This document shows positions 1 to 6,756 of a stretch of 7,775 nt of DNA, piece after piece (the stretch's first letter is position 1; each line of letters begins with the position of its first letter). The DNA is from Treponema sp. UBA4326 (GTDB lineage Bacteria > Spirochaetota > Spirochaetia > Treponematales > Treponemataceae). The notes under the pieces were generated by a model. The model worked only from the letters and a program-made list of their open reading frames with translations, ran no database searches and was not told the origin of the DNA. The stretch is taken from contig DGTW01000325.1 in the NCBI GenBank assembly GCA_002393835.1, positions 1 to 7,775 of the forward strand, read 5' to 3'. The translations under genes were made by a program, and so were the position numbers.

Positions 1-22
1 ATTCAATCAGGTCTTTTTCCAT
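1..22 (-). CDS. khpA: Probable KhpA/YlqC-type KH-domain RNA-binding protein, first 7 codons only
   Basis: Only the start is in the window. An ATG at 22-20 opens a frame reading MEKDLIE that runs off the left edge. A GGGAG Shine-Dalgarno sequence lies at 32-36, 9 nt upstream. The frame starts 20 nt after the rpsP stop on the same strand. In many bacteria, including treponemes, the gene after rpsP encodes a small KH-domain RNA chaperone whose N-terminus is of the form MEKxLxE. The identification rests on gene order and seven residues, so it is tentative. It would be co-transcribed with rpsP. Confidence 0.55.
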
Positions 23-42
23 TCCCCGTTACTCCCGCTAAA

Positions 43-294
43 TTATTTGTTGTTAAGGTTCTTTTTGCTGAAAAGCTTTTTGACTGTTTCTGTTGGCTGA
101 GCACCAACGCTAATCCAATACTTTGCTCGCTCTTCGTTAATCGTGAACTGATTCTCGCCCTGCTGTGTTACAGGCTGGTAAGTTCCGATTTCCTCGATTG
201 TCGTGCCGTCACGAGGTTTTCGTGAATCCTGAACGACGATTCGGTAGCAAGGTCGTTTTTTTGCACCGAGTCTCTTGAGTCTGATTTTGACCAC
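43..294 (-). CDS. rpsP: 30S ribosomal protein S16
   Basis: This is S16, a small-subunit protein that binds 16S rRNA and is needed for 30S assembly. The 83-residue length is normal for the family. The N-terminal half carries the family signature: [14 protein letters not shown], then [14 protein letters not shown] (about residues 17-30) and IEEIGTYQP (about 33-41). The C-terminal part has the usual [17 protein letters not shown] pattern. The start is a GTG at 294-292. It is chosen because GGAGG at 301-305 lies 6 nt upstream and because it puts the conserved VKIRLKR at the N-terminus. A clear sigma-70-type promoter precedes it, and a KH-protein gene appears to follow after 20 nt, the usual start of an rpsP-khpA-rimM-trmD-rplS operon. 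The rest of that operon is outside the window. Confidence 0.98.
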   Translation of the reverse strand: MVKIRLKRLGAKKRPCYRIVVQDSRKPRDGTTIEEIGTYQPVTQQGENQFTINEERAKYWISVGAQPTETVKKLFSKKNLNNK

Positions 295-327
295 AATATT
301 CCTCCATATATAGAATTGTGAAATAAT

Positions 328-356
328 AATATATCTTTTTTGAGAATAATAATCAA
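328..356 (-). promoter_or_regulatory. Sigma-70-type promoter of rpsP
   Basis: On the minus strand, TTGATT (356-351) and TATATT (333-328) are separated by exactly 17 nt, in an A+T-rich stretch about 35 nt before the rpsP start codon. Initiation is expected near 321. It lies just downstream of the terminator of the preceding chemoreceptor gene, so the ribosomal operon has its own start. Confidence 0.75.
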
Positions 357-369
357 TTGCTAAAGCGGC

Positions 370-419
370 AAAATAAATAAAAAAGAAGCGATTTGAAGTT
401 ACATTTCAAACCGCTTCTT
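370..419 (-). terminator. Intrinsic terminator of the chemoreceptor gene
   Basis: The hairpin spans 383-419. Its 15-bp stem has a single G-U pair and a 7-nt loop, and the arm starts AAGAAGCGGTTTGAA on the minus strand. It is followed on that strand by TTTTATTTATTTT. It begins 4 nt after the TAG of the chemoreceptor. The plus-strand side has no T-run, so it works for minus-strand transcription only. Confidence 0.92.
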
Positions 420-422
420 ATT

Positions 423-2246
423 CTAGCTGACTCTGAAGCCATTTATCATCTGAAGGACATTCTGAGTTGCTTCCTGAGAAATCTCACTGGCCTCAGCCGC
501 TTCATTTGCAGCCCCCTGCATTTTATCAATGGCTCCGGTAATCTGCCTTGAATTCTCCATGGTAAGCTCAGAAATTGATTTAAGCTCGGATATTTCAGAG
601 AAGACGGATTTGCTGGCATTCTTCATATTGAAAGAAGCATCAGTAATCAGCTTGCGGGAAGTATCCAGAGACTGCATTGTCTGAAGGATATTGGTTACGC
701 CGTCAGTTTCCTCGCTCATTCCGCCTTTGACTTCCCTCATCATTAAATCCATACGGGCAATTTTTGCCCCTACCCGCTCAAAGGACTCAGAAGACTGCCT
801 TGACGACTGGACGATACCCTGAATCGCATCGGAAATACCGTCAAGGAGTTTTTTAATGGCCATGGACTGGGTTGCAGAAGTTTCTGCCAGGGCACGGATT
901 TCATCAGCAACGACAGAGAATCCTTTGCCTACATCACCTGCGTGAGCGGCCTCAATGGCGGCGTTCATGGCGAGGAGGTTTGTCTGTTCCGCTATTGCGG
1001 CGATAGCCTGGTTGGCCTCGTTAAGATTTTCAGACTGCTTTGAAATTTCATCAATCTGGCTTGAAACCTCTTCCTGTAATTTGCTTCCGTTGTGAGCCTC
1101 CTGTGTCAGAACCTCATATTCTTCGGTAATTGTATCCACATTGTGGCTTACGGATTTTATGTTCTGTGAAATCTGCTCGATGGCGCTGGAAGACTCAGAT
1201 ATGGCCGCCGCCTGCTCATTGATTCGTTCATTAAGATTTGATATTTCACGCTCAACAGAATTAATTCCGCCGGATATGATGTCGATTTTGCTGGCCTGTG
1301 ATGAAATCTGAGAGTTGATGTGGTTCACGCCGTCTGCCGCATTTGAAATCTGTGTAAGAGACAGTTTCATTCGCTCTGAAAGACGTTTCCCGTTTTCGGT
1401 GAGGACTTCTGTTTCCTGCTGCAGGGTGCCTACGATATTGGTCATACTCTGGATTACCTTGTTGCAGCTTCGGGCAAGCTCCGTAAGCTCATTATTGCCC
1501 TTTTCCGGAATCCGCTGGGTAAGATCCGCGCTTCCGTCTGCAATTTTAGCCATGGCATCTGAAATCTTTTTCATTGAGCCGAAAATTACCGTAGAGTAGA
1601 AATAAAGAACAAGAGCTCCAAGCAGAAGAAGGAAAAGACCGATTACGGCCAGCATCACAATCCTGTATTTGATTGTCTGGATAATAAAGCTGATGTCAAA
1701 GTCACAGCCGATAAAGCCGACGATTTTTCCGCTGGAATTTCTGATTCCCTTATAGGTTGAAACCGTCCAGCCCCAGTCTTCCTGATAAACCATTCCTGAG
1801 CATAAAAGCTCGCCTGTACGCATTGTGATGAGCGGTGCTTCTTCCCAGGAAGAAATATCCTCTTCGGTACCCATGGGCGAATAATTTTCTGTGTCGCTGG
1901 GGTCACAGCTGCCGTCGATTATATAGCGGAAATTCGTGCCGGAAACAGGAGCCATCGTAAAAAGATAGGCACAGCCTACAGATTCGGCAATATCAAGCAT
2001 CCATAAGCGGGTTTCTTCTCCCCATTCATCATTCGGATTGAGACTTTTCGTGAGCCTCTCAAATTTATCACCGTCAATATAATCAGCGACTTTTTTTACA
2101 ACAGGGATTCCCTGCATCTCTGCAAATTCCTCGGCAGTCCTGATGATGCTCAAAGCTGAGATGATGGAAACTGCCACAAGGGAAACAAGGATAAAGGAAG
2201 CAAATCCCGCTATGAATTTGAATTTCATTGATTTAGCAAATTTCAT
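423..2246 (-). CDS. Methyl-accepting chemotaxis protein (Cache-like sensor, HAMP, MCP signalling domain)
   Basis: This is a 607-residue transmembrane chemoreceptor that would control CheA/CheW at the cell pole. TM1 is at about residues 11-35. The extracytoplasmic sensor is about 36-193; its length and motifs (YLFTMAP, WGWTVSTYKGI, then GKIVGFIGCDFD just before TM2) suggest a Cache-type small-molecule sensor. TM2 is about 195-217 and the HAMP linker about 218-270. The coiled-coil signalling domain runs from about 300 to 600. Its hairpin tip is unmistakable: IAEQTNLLAMNAAIEAA, followed by GKGFSVVADEIRALAE (about 418-455). No C-terminal CheR/CheB-tethering pentapeptide is seen; the protein ends NGFRVS. 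The first of two nearby ATGs is chosen because GGAG (2253-2256) lies 6 nt upstream. It is a single-gene unit with its own promoter and terminator. The ligand cannot be told from sequence. Confidence 0.97.
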   Translation of the reverse strand: MKFAKSMKFKFIAGFASFILVSLVAVSIISALSIIRTAEEFAEMQGIPVVKKVADYIDGDKFERLTKSLNPNDEWGEETRLWMLDIAESVGCAYLFTMAPVSGTNFRYIIDGSCDPSDTENYSPMGTEEDISSWEEAPLITMRTGELLCSGMVYQEDWGWTVSTYKGIRNSSGKIVGFIGCDFDISFIIQTIKYRIVMLAVIGLFLLLLGALVLYFYSTVIFGSMKKISDAMAKIADGSADLTQRIPEKGNNELTELARSCNKVIQSMTNIVGTLQQETEVLTENGKRLSERMKLSLTQISNAADGVNHINSQISSQASKIDIISGGINSVEREISNLNERINEQAAAISESSSAIEQISQNIKSVSHNVDTITEEYEVLTQEAHNGSKLQEEVSSQIDEISKQSENLNEANQAIAAIAEQTNLLAMNAAIEAAHAGDVGKGFSVVADEIRALAETSATQSMAIKKLLDGISDAIQGIVQSSRQSSESFERVGAKIARMDLMMREVKGGMSEETDGVTNILQTMQSLDTSRKLITDASFNMKNASKSVFSEISELKSISELTMENSRQITGAIDKMQGAANEAAEASEISQEATQNVLQMINGFRVS

Positions 2247-2268
2247 TTATTTCTCCACATAGAAACAA

Positions 2269-2277
2269 ATTATAACA
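2269..2277 (-). promoter_or_regulatory. Extended -10 promoter of the chemoreceptor gene
   Basis: The minus strand reads TGT-TATAAT, a consensus -10 with the TGn extension, about 22 nt upstream of the chemoreceptor ATG. No good -35 is visible, as is common for extended -10 promoters. A perfect 12-bp palindrome, ATATTTAAATAT (2288-2299), occupies the upstream region and could be just A+T-rich DNA or a binding site. Confidence 0.55.
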
Positions 2278-2318
2278 CAAACGGGGAATATTTAAATATA
2301 TTTTTTTTTGATTTCTGC

Positions 2319-2351
2319 AAAAAAATAAGAAAATTTAAAAGTTAAATTCTT
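2319..2351 (-). terminator. Possible weak terminator after the polyferredoxin gene
   Basis: On the minus strand an A+T-rich hairpin (arms AAGAATTTAA and TTAAA plus TTCTT, with a 2-nt bulge and a 3-nt loop) is followed after 1 nt by seven T (plus-strand A at 2319-2325). It is about 50 nt beyond the polyferredoxin stop. The stem is nearly all A-T, so its strength is doubtful. Confidence 0.35.
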
Positions 2352-2399
2352 TTTCAATGGAAATGATTTCTTTCGTAAGAGGATTTTGCCCGATATTTT

Positions 2400-3263
2400 T
2401 CAGTTTGAGATTGCCTGCTGGGGACATGAAGCCTTGCAATCCCCGCAACGAATGCAGTCAGCACTGTTGGGCTTTTGCCAGACAGGAATGTTAAGCTTGC
2501 ATACTTTCTGACAGGCTGTGCATTTCGTGCATTTATCTTCATCAATTTTGAACCTGTAAAAAGAAATCTTGTTGAAAATACCGTAAACAGCCCCCAGCGG
2601 GCATACATAGCGGCAGAAAGGCCGATAAATTACAACTGAAGAAAGAATCGTCACGATAAGAATTGCAAGTTTCCAGCGGAAGATAAAGCCGGCGGCTCCC
2701 CTCATCGCTGAATTCAAAAGAACTAGCGGAAGGCCGCCTTCAAGGCTTCCCACAGGGCAGACCCACTTGCAAAACCATGGCTCACCTAGTCCCGTAAAGT
2801 CGGCAACAAAGGCAGGAAGCAGTATGACAAAGACTCCAAGGAAAACAAATCTAAGGTAGCGAAGTGATTTTTCGCCCGGAAGAGAGCGAATTTTCTTAAA
2901 AAAGGGGGGGGTAAAAAGCAAGTCTTGAATAAGTCCAAAGGGGCATAGAAATCCGCAGACAAAGCGGCCCAAAAAAGTTCCGAAAATTACAAGCAGGCCA
3001 GTCACATAGAGAGCCAGGCTATATTCCCGGCTATTTAGAGTAGCCTGCAAAGAGCCGATTGGACAAGCCCCTAGGGCACCAGGGCAGGAATAGCAGTTCA
3101 TGCCGGGAACGCAAAGCCTCTTGCTCTCGCCTGTAAAAATTTTCCCTTGGACAAAGCCCTTTATGTAGCCGTTTGAAAGGGCGGCGAAGGAAGCCTGAAT
3201 GACAAGGCGTAGCCGTCTGTGACGAGAAATTTTTTGCGAGGCAGAAGAAGTTTTTTTATTCAT
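2400..3263 (-). CDS. NapH/CcoG-like membrane polyferredoxin (4Fe-4S binding protein)
   Basis: This 287-residue inner-membrane protein probably carries electrons through iron-sulfur clusters. Cysteines occur in order as CX5CX2CX6C (51, 57, 60, 67); three CxxxCP motifs typical of NapH/NosR-type proteins (103/107, 165/169, 217/221); and two C-terminal ferredoxin motifs CxxCxxCxxxC (245-255 and 270-280), the second with the usual final CP. Hydrophobic segments lie at about 84-103, 137-157 and 196-216, perhaps with another near 20-38. The ATG is 1 nt after the stop of the upstream CxxC miniprotein gene, so translational coupling is likely. With the exported TlpA-like protein upstream, a role in passing reductant across the membrane is plausible but inferred. 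Oddities: a run of eight C followed by six T on the coding strand (plus 2898-2911, codons for about residues 118-122), and a coding-looking stretch in another frame just past the stop. Related families serve nitrate reductase or cytochrome oxidase assembly, but no such genes are nearby. Confidence 0.9.
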   Translation of the reverse strand: MNKKTSSASQKISRHRRLRLVIQASFAALSNGYIKGFVQGKIFTGESKRLCVPGMNCYSCPGALGACPIGSLQATLNSREYSLALYVTGLLVIFGTFLGRFVCGFLCPFGLIQDLLFTPPFFKKIRSLPGEKSLRYLRFVFLGVFVILLPAFVADFTGLGEPWFCKWVCPVGSLEGGLPLVLLNSAMRGAAGFIFRWKLAILIVTILSSVVIYRPFCRYVCPLGAVYGIFNKISFYRFKIDEDKCTKCTACQKVCKLNIPVWQKPNSADCIRCGDCKASCPQQAISN

Positions 3264-3264
3264 A

Positions 3265-3417
3265 TTAGCCTATTCCTATACATTCCATGCAGATACGGCT
3301 GGCCTTGTTAAATACCACGGCGACCTCGCCCCTGAAAATCCCCGCAAAAAGCAGGATAAGCCCAATGCAAAGAGCTATGACTGAGATGATTCTGCGTTTC
3401 CTTTCTGATATTTTCAT
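3265..3417 (-). CDS. CD1871A-family small membrane protein with C-terminal CxxC
   Basis: This is a 50-residue protein. It has a positively charged N-terminus (MKISERKRR), one hydrophobic helix at about residues 10-28, and a tail ending in ICMECIGIG. The CxxC (Cys43-Cys46) and the ECIGIG ending are, as I recall, the hallmark of the small family annotated CD1871A. By the positive-inside rule the CxxC end should face the periplasm. The start is the ATG at 3417-3415, because GGGAG at 3424-3428 lies 6 nt upstream. A longer in-frame GTG at 3480 falls inside the GC-rich repeat and is not credible. The gene sits directly before the polyferredoxin gene (1-nt gap) and after a TlpA-like gene. No biochemical function is established to my knowledge; a redox relay or cluster-binding partner is an inference. 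Confidence 0.85.
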   Translation of the reverse strand: MKISERKRRIISVIALCIGLILLFAGIFRGEVAVVFNKASRICMECIGIG

Positions 3418-3428
3418 TGAAGTCTCCC

Positions 3429-3532
3429 GCGCTAAGGATTGTAAGGGCATCGAAGCCGTGGGGCTGACCAAAACGAGCACGGCAAGGAGAGTGCTCGCGA
3501 AAAGCCTGACCCGCCGACAGGCGGGGAGTGCC
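3429..3532. repeat. GC-rich dispersed-repeat-like block between the tlpA-type gene and the CxxC gene
   Basis: This noncoding block fills the gap between the TlpA stop and the Shine-Dalgarno of the next gene. It contains a perfect inverted repeat CCCGCC-GACA-GGCGGG (3510-3525) and another, CGAGCAC with GTGCTCG (3474-3480 and 3491-3497, 10-nt loop). It also has the phrase GATTGTAAGGGCATCGAAGC, read inverted as a CCCTTACAATCC core that I recall from dispersed intergenic repeats in bacterial genomes. Its base composition is richer in GC than the flanking genes. The hairpins could attenuate transcription or protect mRNA ends within the operon. Only one copy is in this window, so its repetitive nature is from memory. 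Confidence 0.6.
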
Positions 3533-4048
3533 CTACTTATTCAGCAAACCGTCGATAATTTTCTGCCAATCTTTCTGACTTCTGGCTCCCATATATATCT
3601 GGCCGATGATTTTTCCTTCTGAATTTACGAAGATTGTCGTCGGAACGGCTTGAACATTTCGCAAAAGACCGTTCATCATGTCTTTCGAAGGAACGATGTG
3701 GGTATAGTTTGCCCCGGTTTTTGCAATAATCGTGTCAGCATCTTTTTTCGTCTGGGGAATTATGTTTCCGTTGCGGTCAGTAAGGTCAATCACAATTCCT
3801 GCAACCTCCACGCCTTTTTCCTTGTTGGTCTCGTTGAGCTTTGCAAGGTCTGGCATTTCTTTGATGCAGGGAGGGCAGAAAGTCCCCCAGATATTGAGCA
3901 TGGTAACTTTGTTTTTCGCAAACATGTCGTCAGAAATTTCCTTACCCTCCAGACTTTTCGTGCTGAAGGAAACCTTGTCACCGGCCTTCTGGGCAAATGT
4001 CAGGACAGCGACTGTCATAAGGGCAAAAATAGCCAGTAATTTTTTCAT
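3533..4048 (-). CDS. Exported TlpA/thioredoxin-like protein
   Basis: This is a 171-residue thiol-disulfide protein of the TlpA/ResA/AhpC-TSA fold, expected in the periplasm. The N-terminus (MKKLLAIFALMTVAVLTFA) is a typical signal peptide with likely cleavage after Ala19; no lipobox cysteine is present. The active site is WGTFCPPC (Cys58-Pro-Pro-Cys61), followed by KEMP as in TlpA-family reductases. The cis-proline loop is at AVPTT (Pro136) and the final strand at GKIIGQIYMGARS. Cys58 and Cys61 are the only cysteines. The ATG at 4048-4046 is fixed by GGAGG (4054-4058), 5 nt upstream. It lies downstream of copA and upstream of the CxxC miniprotein and polyferredoxin genes. This suggests it is the terminal acceptor of a transmembrane reductant path, or keeps metal-binding cysteines reduced. 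No CcdA/DsbD gene is in the window. Confidence 0.95.
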   Translation of the reverse strand: MKKLLAIFALMTVAVLTFAQKAGDKVSFSTKSLEGKEISDDMFAKNKVTMLNIWGTFCPPCIKEMPDLAKLNETNKEKGVEVAGIVIDLTDRNGNIIPQTKKDADTIIAKTGANYTHIVPSKDMMNGLLRNVQAVPTTIFVNSEGKIIGQIYMGARSQKDWQKIIDGLLNK

Positions 4049-4082
4049 AGTAGCCTCCGTGTTCGTCTTGACTGATGATTTT

Positions 4083-4110
4083 ATTCTACTCCATCAAGAT
4101 TTTTTTTCAA
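4083..4110 (-). promoter_or_regulatory. Probable promoter of the tlpA-type gene, within an inverted repeat
   Basis: On the minus strand, TTGAAA (4110-4105) and TAGAAT (4088-4083) are 16 nt apart, about 35 nt upstream of the TlpA start. Perfect 7-bp inverted arms, ACTCCAT (4088-4094) and ATGGAGT (4114-4120), bracket the -35 and reach the -10. A regulator binding there would block or shape this promoter. The redox genes may thus be transcribed apart from copA as well as by readthrough, since no terminator is seen after copA. Confidence 0.5.
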
Positions 4111-4155
4111 TTAATGGAGTCTGAATCAAATATTAAAAAAATTTCAGAAAGAAAC

Positions 4156-4371
4156 TCAGTCCATTTTTACAAATTCATAGCCGGCTTCAGTAATTGCGGC
4201 CTTGACTTTTCCTTCATCGAGGCTTGCACCTTCTTTTAAAGTGACAAAAGCCTTTTTTGCTTCGTGGCTGGCCTTAACGCTTTCAACCCCAGCCAGGGCT
4301 TCAAGGGCTTTTTTCACATGCATTTCACAGTGCTGGCACATCATGCCATTGATTTCGATTGTCTTTTCCAT
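4156..4371 (-). CDS. Possible free CopZ-like copper chaperone from an internal start in copA
   Basis: In frame with copA, codon 787 is an ATG (4371-4369) preceded at 6 nt by TAAGGAG, seven of the eight bases of the ideal Shine-Dalgarno. Translation from here would give a 71-residue protein that is exactly one HMA/CopZ domain: [19 protein letters not shown] at the start, metal-binding Cys12 and Cys15, and a GYEFV ending as in CopZ. Independent CopZ chaperones are about 68-72 residues. This start could be functional today, or be a relic of a separate copZ gene fused to copA by loss of a stop codon. The sequence cannot tell these apart. Confidence 0.5.
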   Translation of the reverse strand: MEKTIEINGMMCQHCEMHVKKALEALAGVESVKASHEAKKAFVTLKEGASLDEGKVKAAITEAGYEFVKMD

Positions 4372-6729
4372 TTTTGACTCCTTATGATTTTCGTCAGCTG
4401 TTTTCTGACTTTTTTTTGCCTTGTAAATTTTTGAGAAATTGAGGCGAAGGGCATTGGTAACCACGCAGAAACTCGACAGGCTCATGGCCGCCGCACCAAA
4501 CATTGGGTTGAGTTTCCAGCCCAGGGCCGCCGTAAAGACTCCTGCCGCCAGGGGAATTCCGATGATATTGTAGATGAAAGCCCAGAAAAGGTTTTCGTGT
4601 ATGTTACGCAATGTTGCCCGGCTTAAACGGATGGCGGCGACCACATCTGCCAGACGGCTTTTCATCAGCACGATGTCGGCCGCATCGATGGCCACATCCG
4701 TTCCAGCCCCGATGGCGATTCCAATATCAGAGCGGGTCAAGGCGGGGGCATCGTTAATGCCGTCTCCAACCATGGCCACGAAATTTTTACCAGAGGCTCC
4801 TTCCCCCTGAAGCTGCCTGATGACTTTTTCCTTTCCGTCAGGGAGAACTCCGGCGATAACCTGATCAAGGCCCGCCTGCCTACCGATTGCCTGAGCCGTC
4901 TTCTCCCGGTCTCCTGTGAGCATGACCACACGAATTCCAAGCTCCTTCAGTTCTTGTATCGCCTGAGGACTGTCTTCTTTTATTGTATCCGCCACGGCAA
5001 TGCTTCCCAAAAAGCGGCTGTCCAGGGCAAAGAAAAGCGGCGTTTTTCCTTCTTCTGCCAGCTCGTCAATTTTATCTGCCATCTGCCAGCCTTCTTTTTT
5101 TGAAAGCGCTTCTTTGATGAAATCTTCGTTGCCACCGGCAAGTACTTTTCCCTCCAGCTTTGCAGAAAGTCCCTTTCCAGGAATGATTTCAAAATCAGTA
5201 ACATCGCAGAAAATCACTTTGTCTTCTTCTGCTTTTTGCACGATTGCCTTCGCCAAAGGGTGCTCGCTCTTTTTTTCCAGGGCATAGGCAGCCTTCATAA
5301 GCTCATCTTCGCTTACCCCTGGAGCCGGGAGAATGTCCGTTACTCTGGGCTGGCCTGAAGTGATGGTGCCGGTTTTATCCAAAGCGACAAGGCTGATTTT
5401 TCCTGCCTGTTCCAAGGCAGCGGAAGTCTTAAAAAGAATGCCGTTTTTGGCTCCAAGACCGTTTCCTACCATAATGGCAACAGGGGTAGCTAAGCCCAGG
5501 GCACAGGGGCAGCTTATAACAAGAACGGCAACCGCACGAGTGAGGCTTGTTCCCACATCGGCTCCCAAAAGCGACCAGACGATGAATGTAAGAATGGCAA
5601 TGGAAATCACAACAGGAACGAAAATGCCTGAAACCTTGTCAGCGATTTTTGCGATTGGCGCCTTGGTGGCAGCGGCATCGCTTACCATTTGGATAATCTG
5701 GGAAAGAGTGGTGTCCTCGCCTACCCGCACGGCCTGACACTTTAAAAAGCCTGATGTGTTCACGGTGGCGGCAGAAACTGTGTCGCCAGAGCTTTTATCC
5801 ACTGGAATGCTCTCGCCTGTGAGGGCAGATTCGTTCACCGCGCTGCTTCCTTCAAGAACGATGCCGTCAACGGGAATATTTTCACCAGGACGAACAAGGA
5901 AGATGTCTCCTTTTTTCACGCTTTCAATGGGTACGGTCTTTTCTTCGCCATTTTCGACAATGACAGCTTTTTTTGGGGCAAGACGCATAAGGCCTTTTAG
6001 GGCATCGGTCGTTCTTCCCTTGGATTTTGCCTCCAGAGTCTTTCCCACGGTGATAAGGGTCAGAATCATGGCTGCAGTCTCAAAATAAAAATCGTGCATG
6101 TAAGCCATGACGGCTTCTTCATTTCCGCTGACCACGGCTCCCGTCATGGCAAAAAGAGCCCAGGTACTGTAGACAAAGGCAGATGCAGAGCCGAGGGCTA
6201 CCAGCGTGTCCATATTGGGAGAACGGTGCAAGAGAGACTTGAAGCCGCTTATAAAAAATTTCTGGTTTATGACCATGACAATGGCGGCAAAGAGCAGCTG
6301 GACTAAGCCCATTGCCACATGATTTCCATTGAAGAAAGAAGGCAGCGGCCACTTCCACATCATGTGCCCCATGGAAACATACATGAGCGGGAGGAGGAAA
6401 ATAATAGAAGAAAGAAGCCTCTTTATAAGAAGAGGTGTTTCCAAATCACGGAGGGAATCTTCTGAATTTGAGCTTTGCCCGCCCTGCCGTCCATCTGAGC
6501 TCTTTTGCGACGAAGAAGTTCCTCTTGGTGAAGATTTTAGGCTTGCACCGTACCCGGCATTGATCACAGCTTCGATAATGGCTGAGTCACTTGCCTCGCC
6601 CTCGACTCCCATGGAGTTTGTCAAAAGACTCACGGAGCAGCTTTCCACTCCTTCTACCTTTGAGACCGCCTTTTCTATCCGTGCCGAACAAGCCGCACAG
6701 CTCATTCCCGTTACATTAAATTGTTTCAT
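4156..6729 (-). CDS. copA: Cu(I)-exporting P1B-type ATPase with N- and C-terminal HMA domains
   Basis: This is an 857-residue copper pump that uses ATP to move Cu(I) out of the cytoplasm. The N-terminal HMA domain has GMSCAAC (Cys11, Cys14). It is followed by a Ser-rich linker (about 66-92) and membrane helices from about 103. Core motifs are all intact: TGES (304-307), CPC in the transport helix (407-409), DKTGT with the phosphorylated Asp451, SEHP (488-491), TGD (605-607), GDGIND (655-660), YN (720-721) and MSLSS (749-753). The last two helices' motifs are typical of Cu(I)-specific pumps. A charged linker (about 766-786) then leads to a second, C-terminal HMA domain with GMMCQHC (Cys798, Cys801). 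The ATG is preceded by AGGGAA (6734-6739). The C-terminal domain begins at an internal ATG with its own strong Shine-Dalgarno (see separate entry). A possible regulator site lies upstream at 6784-6798. Confidence 0.97.
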   Translation of the reverse strand: MKQFNVTGMSCAACSARIEKAVSKVEGVESCSVSLLTNSMGVEGEASDSAIIEAVINAGYGASLKSSPRGTSSSQKSSDGRQGGQSSNSEDSLRDLETPLLIKRLLSSIIFLLPLMYVSMGHMMWKWPLPSFFNGNHVAMGLVQLLFAAIVMVINQKFFISGFKSLLHRSPNMDTLVALGSASAFVYSTWALFAMTGAVVSGNEEAVMAYMHDFYFETAAMILTLITVGKTLEAKSKGRTTDALKGLMRLAPKKAVIVENGEEKTVPIESVKKGDIFLVRPGENIPVDGIVLEGSSAVNESALTGESIPVDKSSGDTVSAATVNTSGFLKCQAVRVGEDTTLSQIIQMVSDAAATKAPIAKIADKVSGIFVPVVISIAILTFIVWSLLGADVGTSLTRAVAVLVISCPCALGLATPVAIMVGNGLGAKNGILFKTSAALEQAGKISLVALDKTGTITSGQPRVTDILPAPGVSEDELMKAAYALEKKSEHPLAKAIVQKAEEDKVIFCDVTDFEIIPGKGLSAKLEGKVLAGGNEDFIKEALSKKEGWQMADKIDELAEEGKTPLFFALDSRFLGSIAVADTIKEDSPQAIQELKELGIRVVMLTGDREKTAQAIGRQAGLDQVIAGVLPDGKEKVIRQLQGEGASGKNFVAMVGDGINDAPALTRSDIGIAIGAGTDVAIDAADIVLMKSRLADVVAAIRLSRATLRNIHENLFWAFIYNIIGIPLAAGVFTAALGWKLNPMFGAAAMSLSSFCVVTNALRLNFSKIYKAKKSQKTADENHKESKMEKTIEINGMMCQHCEMHVKKALEALAGVESVKASHEAKKAFVTLKEGASLDEGKVKAAITEAGYEFVKMD
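4378..4384 (-). promoter_or_regulatory. Internal Shine-Dalgarno inside copA
   Basis: The minus strand reads TAAGGAG, 6 nt before the in-frame ATG at codon 787 of copA. It encodes part of the His-Lys-Glu-Ser linker. It is a closer match to the anti-Shine-Dalgarno than the site before copA itself (AGGGAA). Confidence 0.6.
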
Positions 6730-6756
6730 ATACTTCCCTGACTGTTTTCGTTTATT

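Noticed and set aside
1315..1599. Plus-strand frame opposite the chemoreceptor
   Set aside because: It is a shadow of the HAMP/coiled-coil coding region; there is no independent support.
3418..3480. N-terminal extension of the CxxC miniprotein from a GTG at 3480
   Set aside because: The extension is translated from the GC-rich repeat. The ATG at 3417 has an ideal Shine-Dalgarno and gives the normal family length.
3650..4124. Two overlapping plus-strand frames opposite the tlpA-type gene
   Set aside because: They mirror a well-supported gene with signal peptide, active site and Shine-Dalgarno on the other strand.
4059..4155. Terminator between copA and the tlpA-type gene
   Set aside because: No compact hairpin followed by a T-run exists on the minus strand. 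TCTGAA/TTCAGA has a 17-nt loop and no tract, and the 7-bp arms at 4088-4120 have a 19-nt loop.
5333..5737. Long plus-strand open frames opposite copA (also 5000-5287, 5756-6088, 6329-6766)
   Set aside because: They are antisense shadows of a fully intact copA reading frame. No start signals or recognisable domains are seen.
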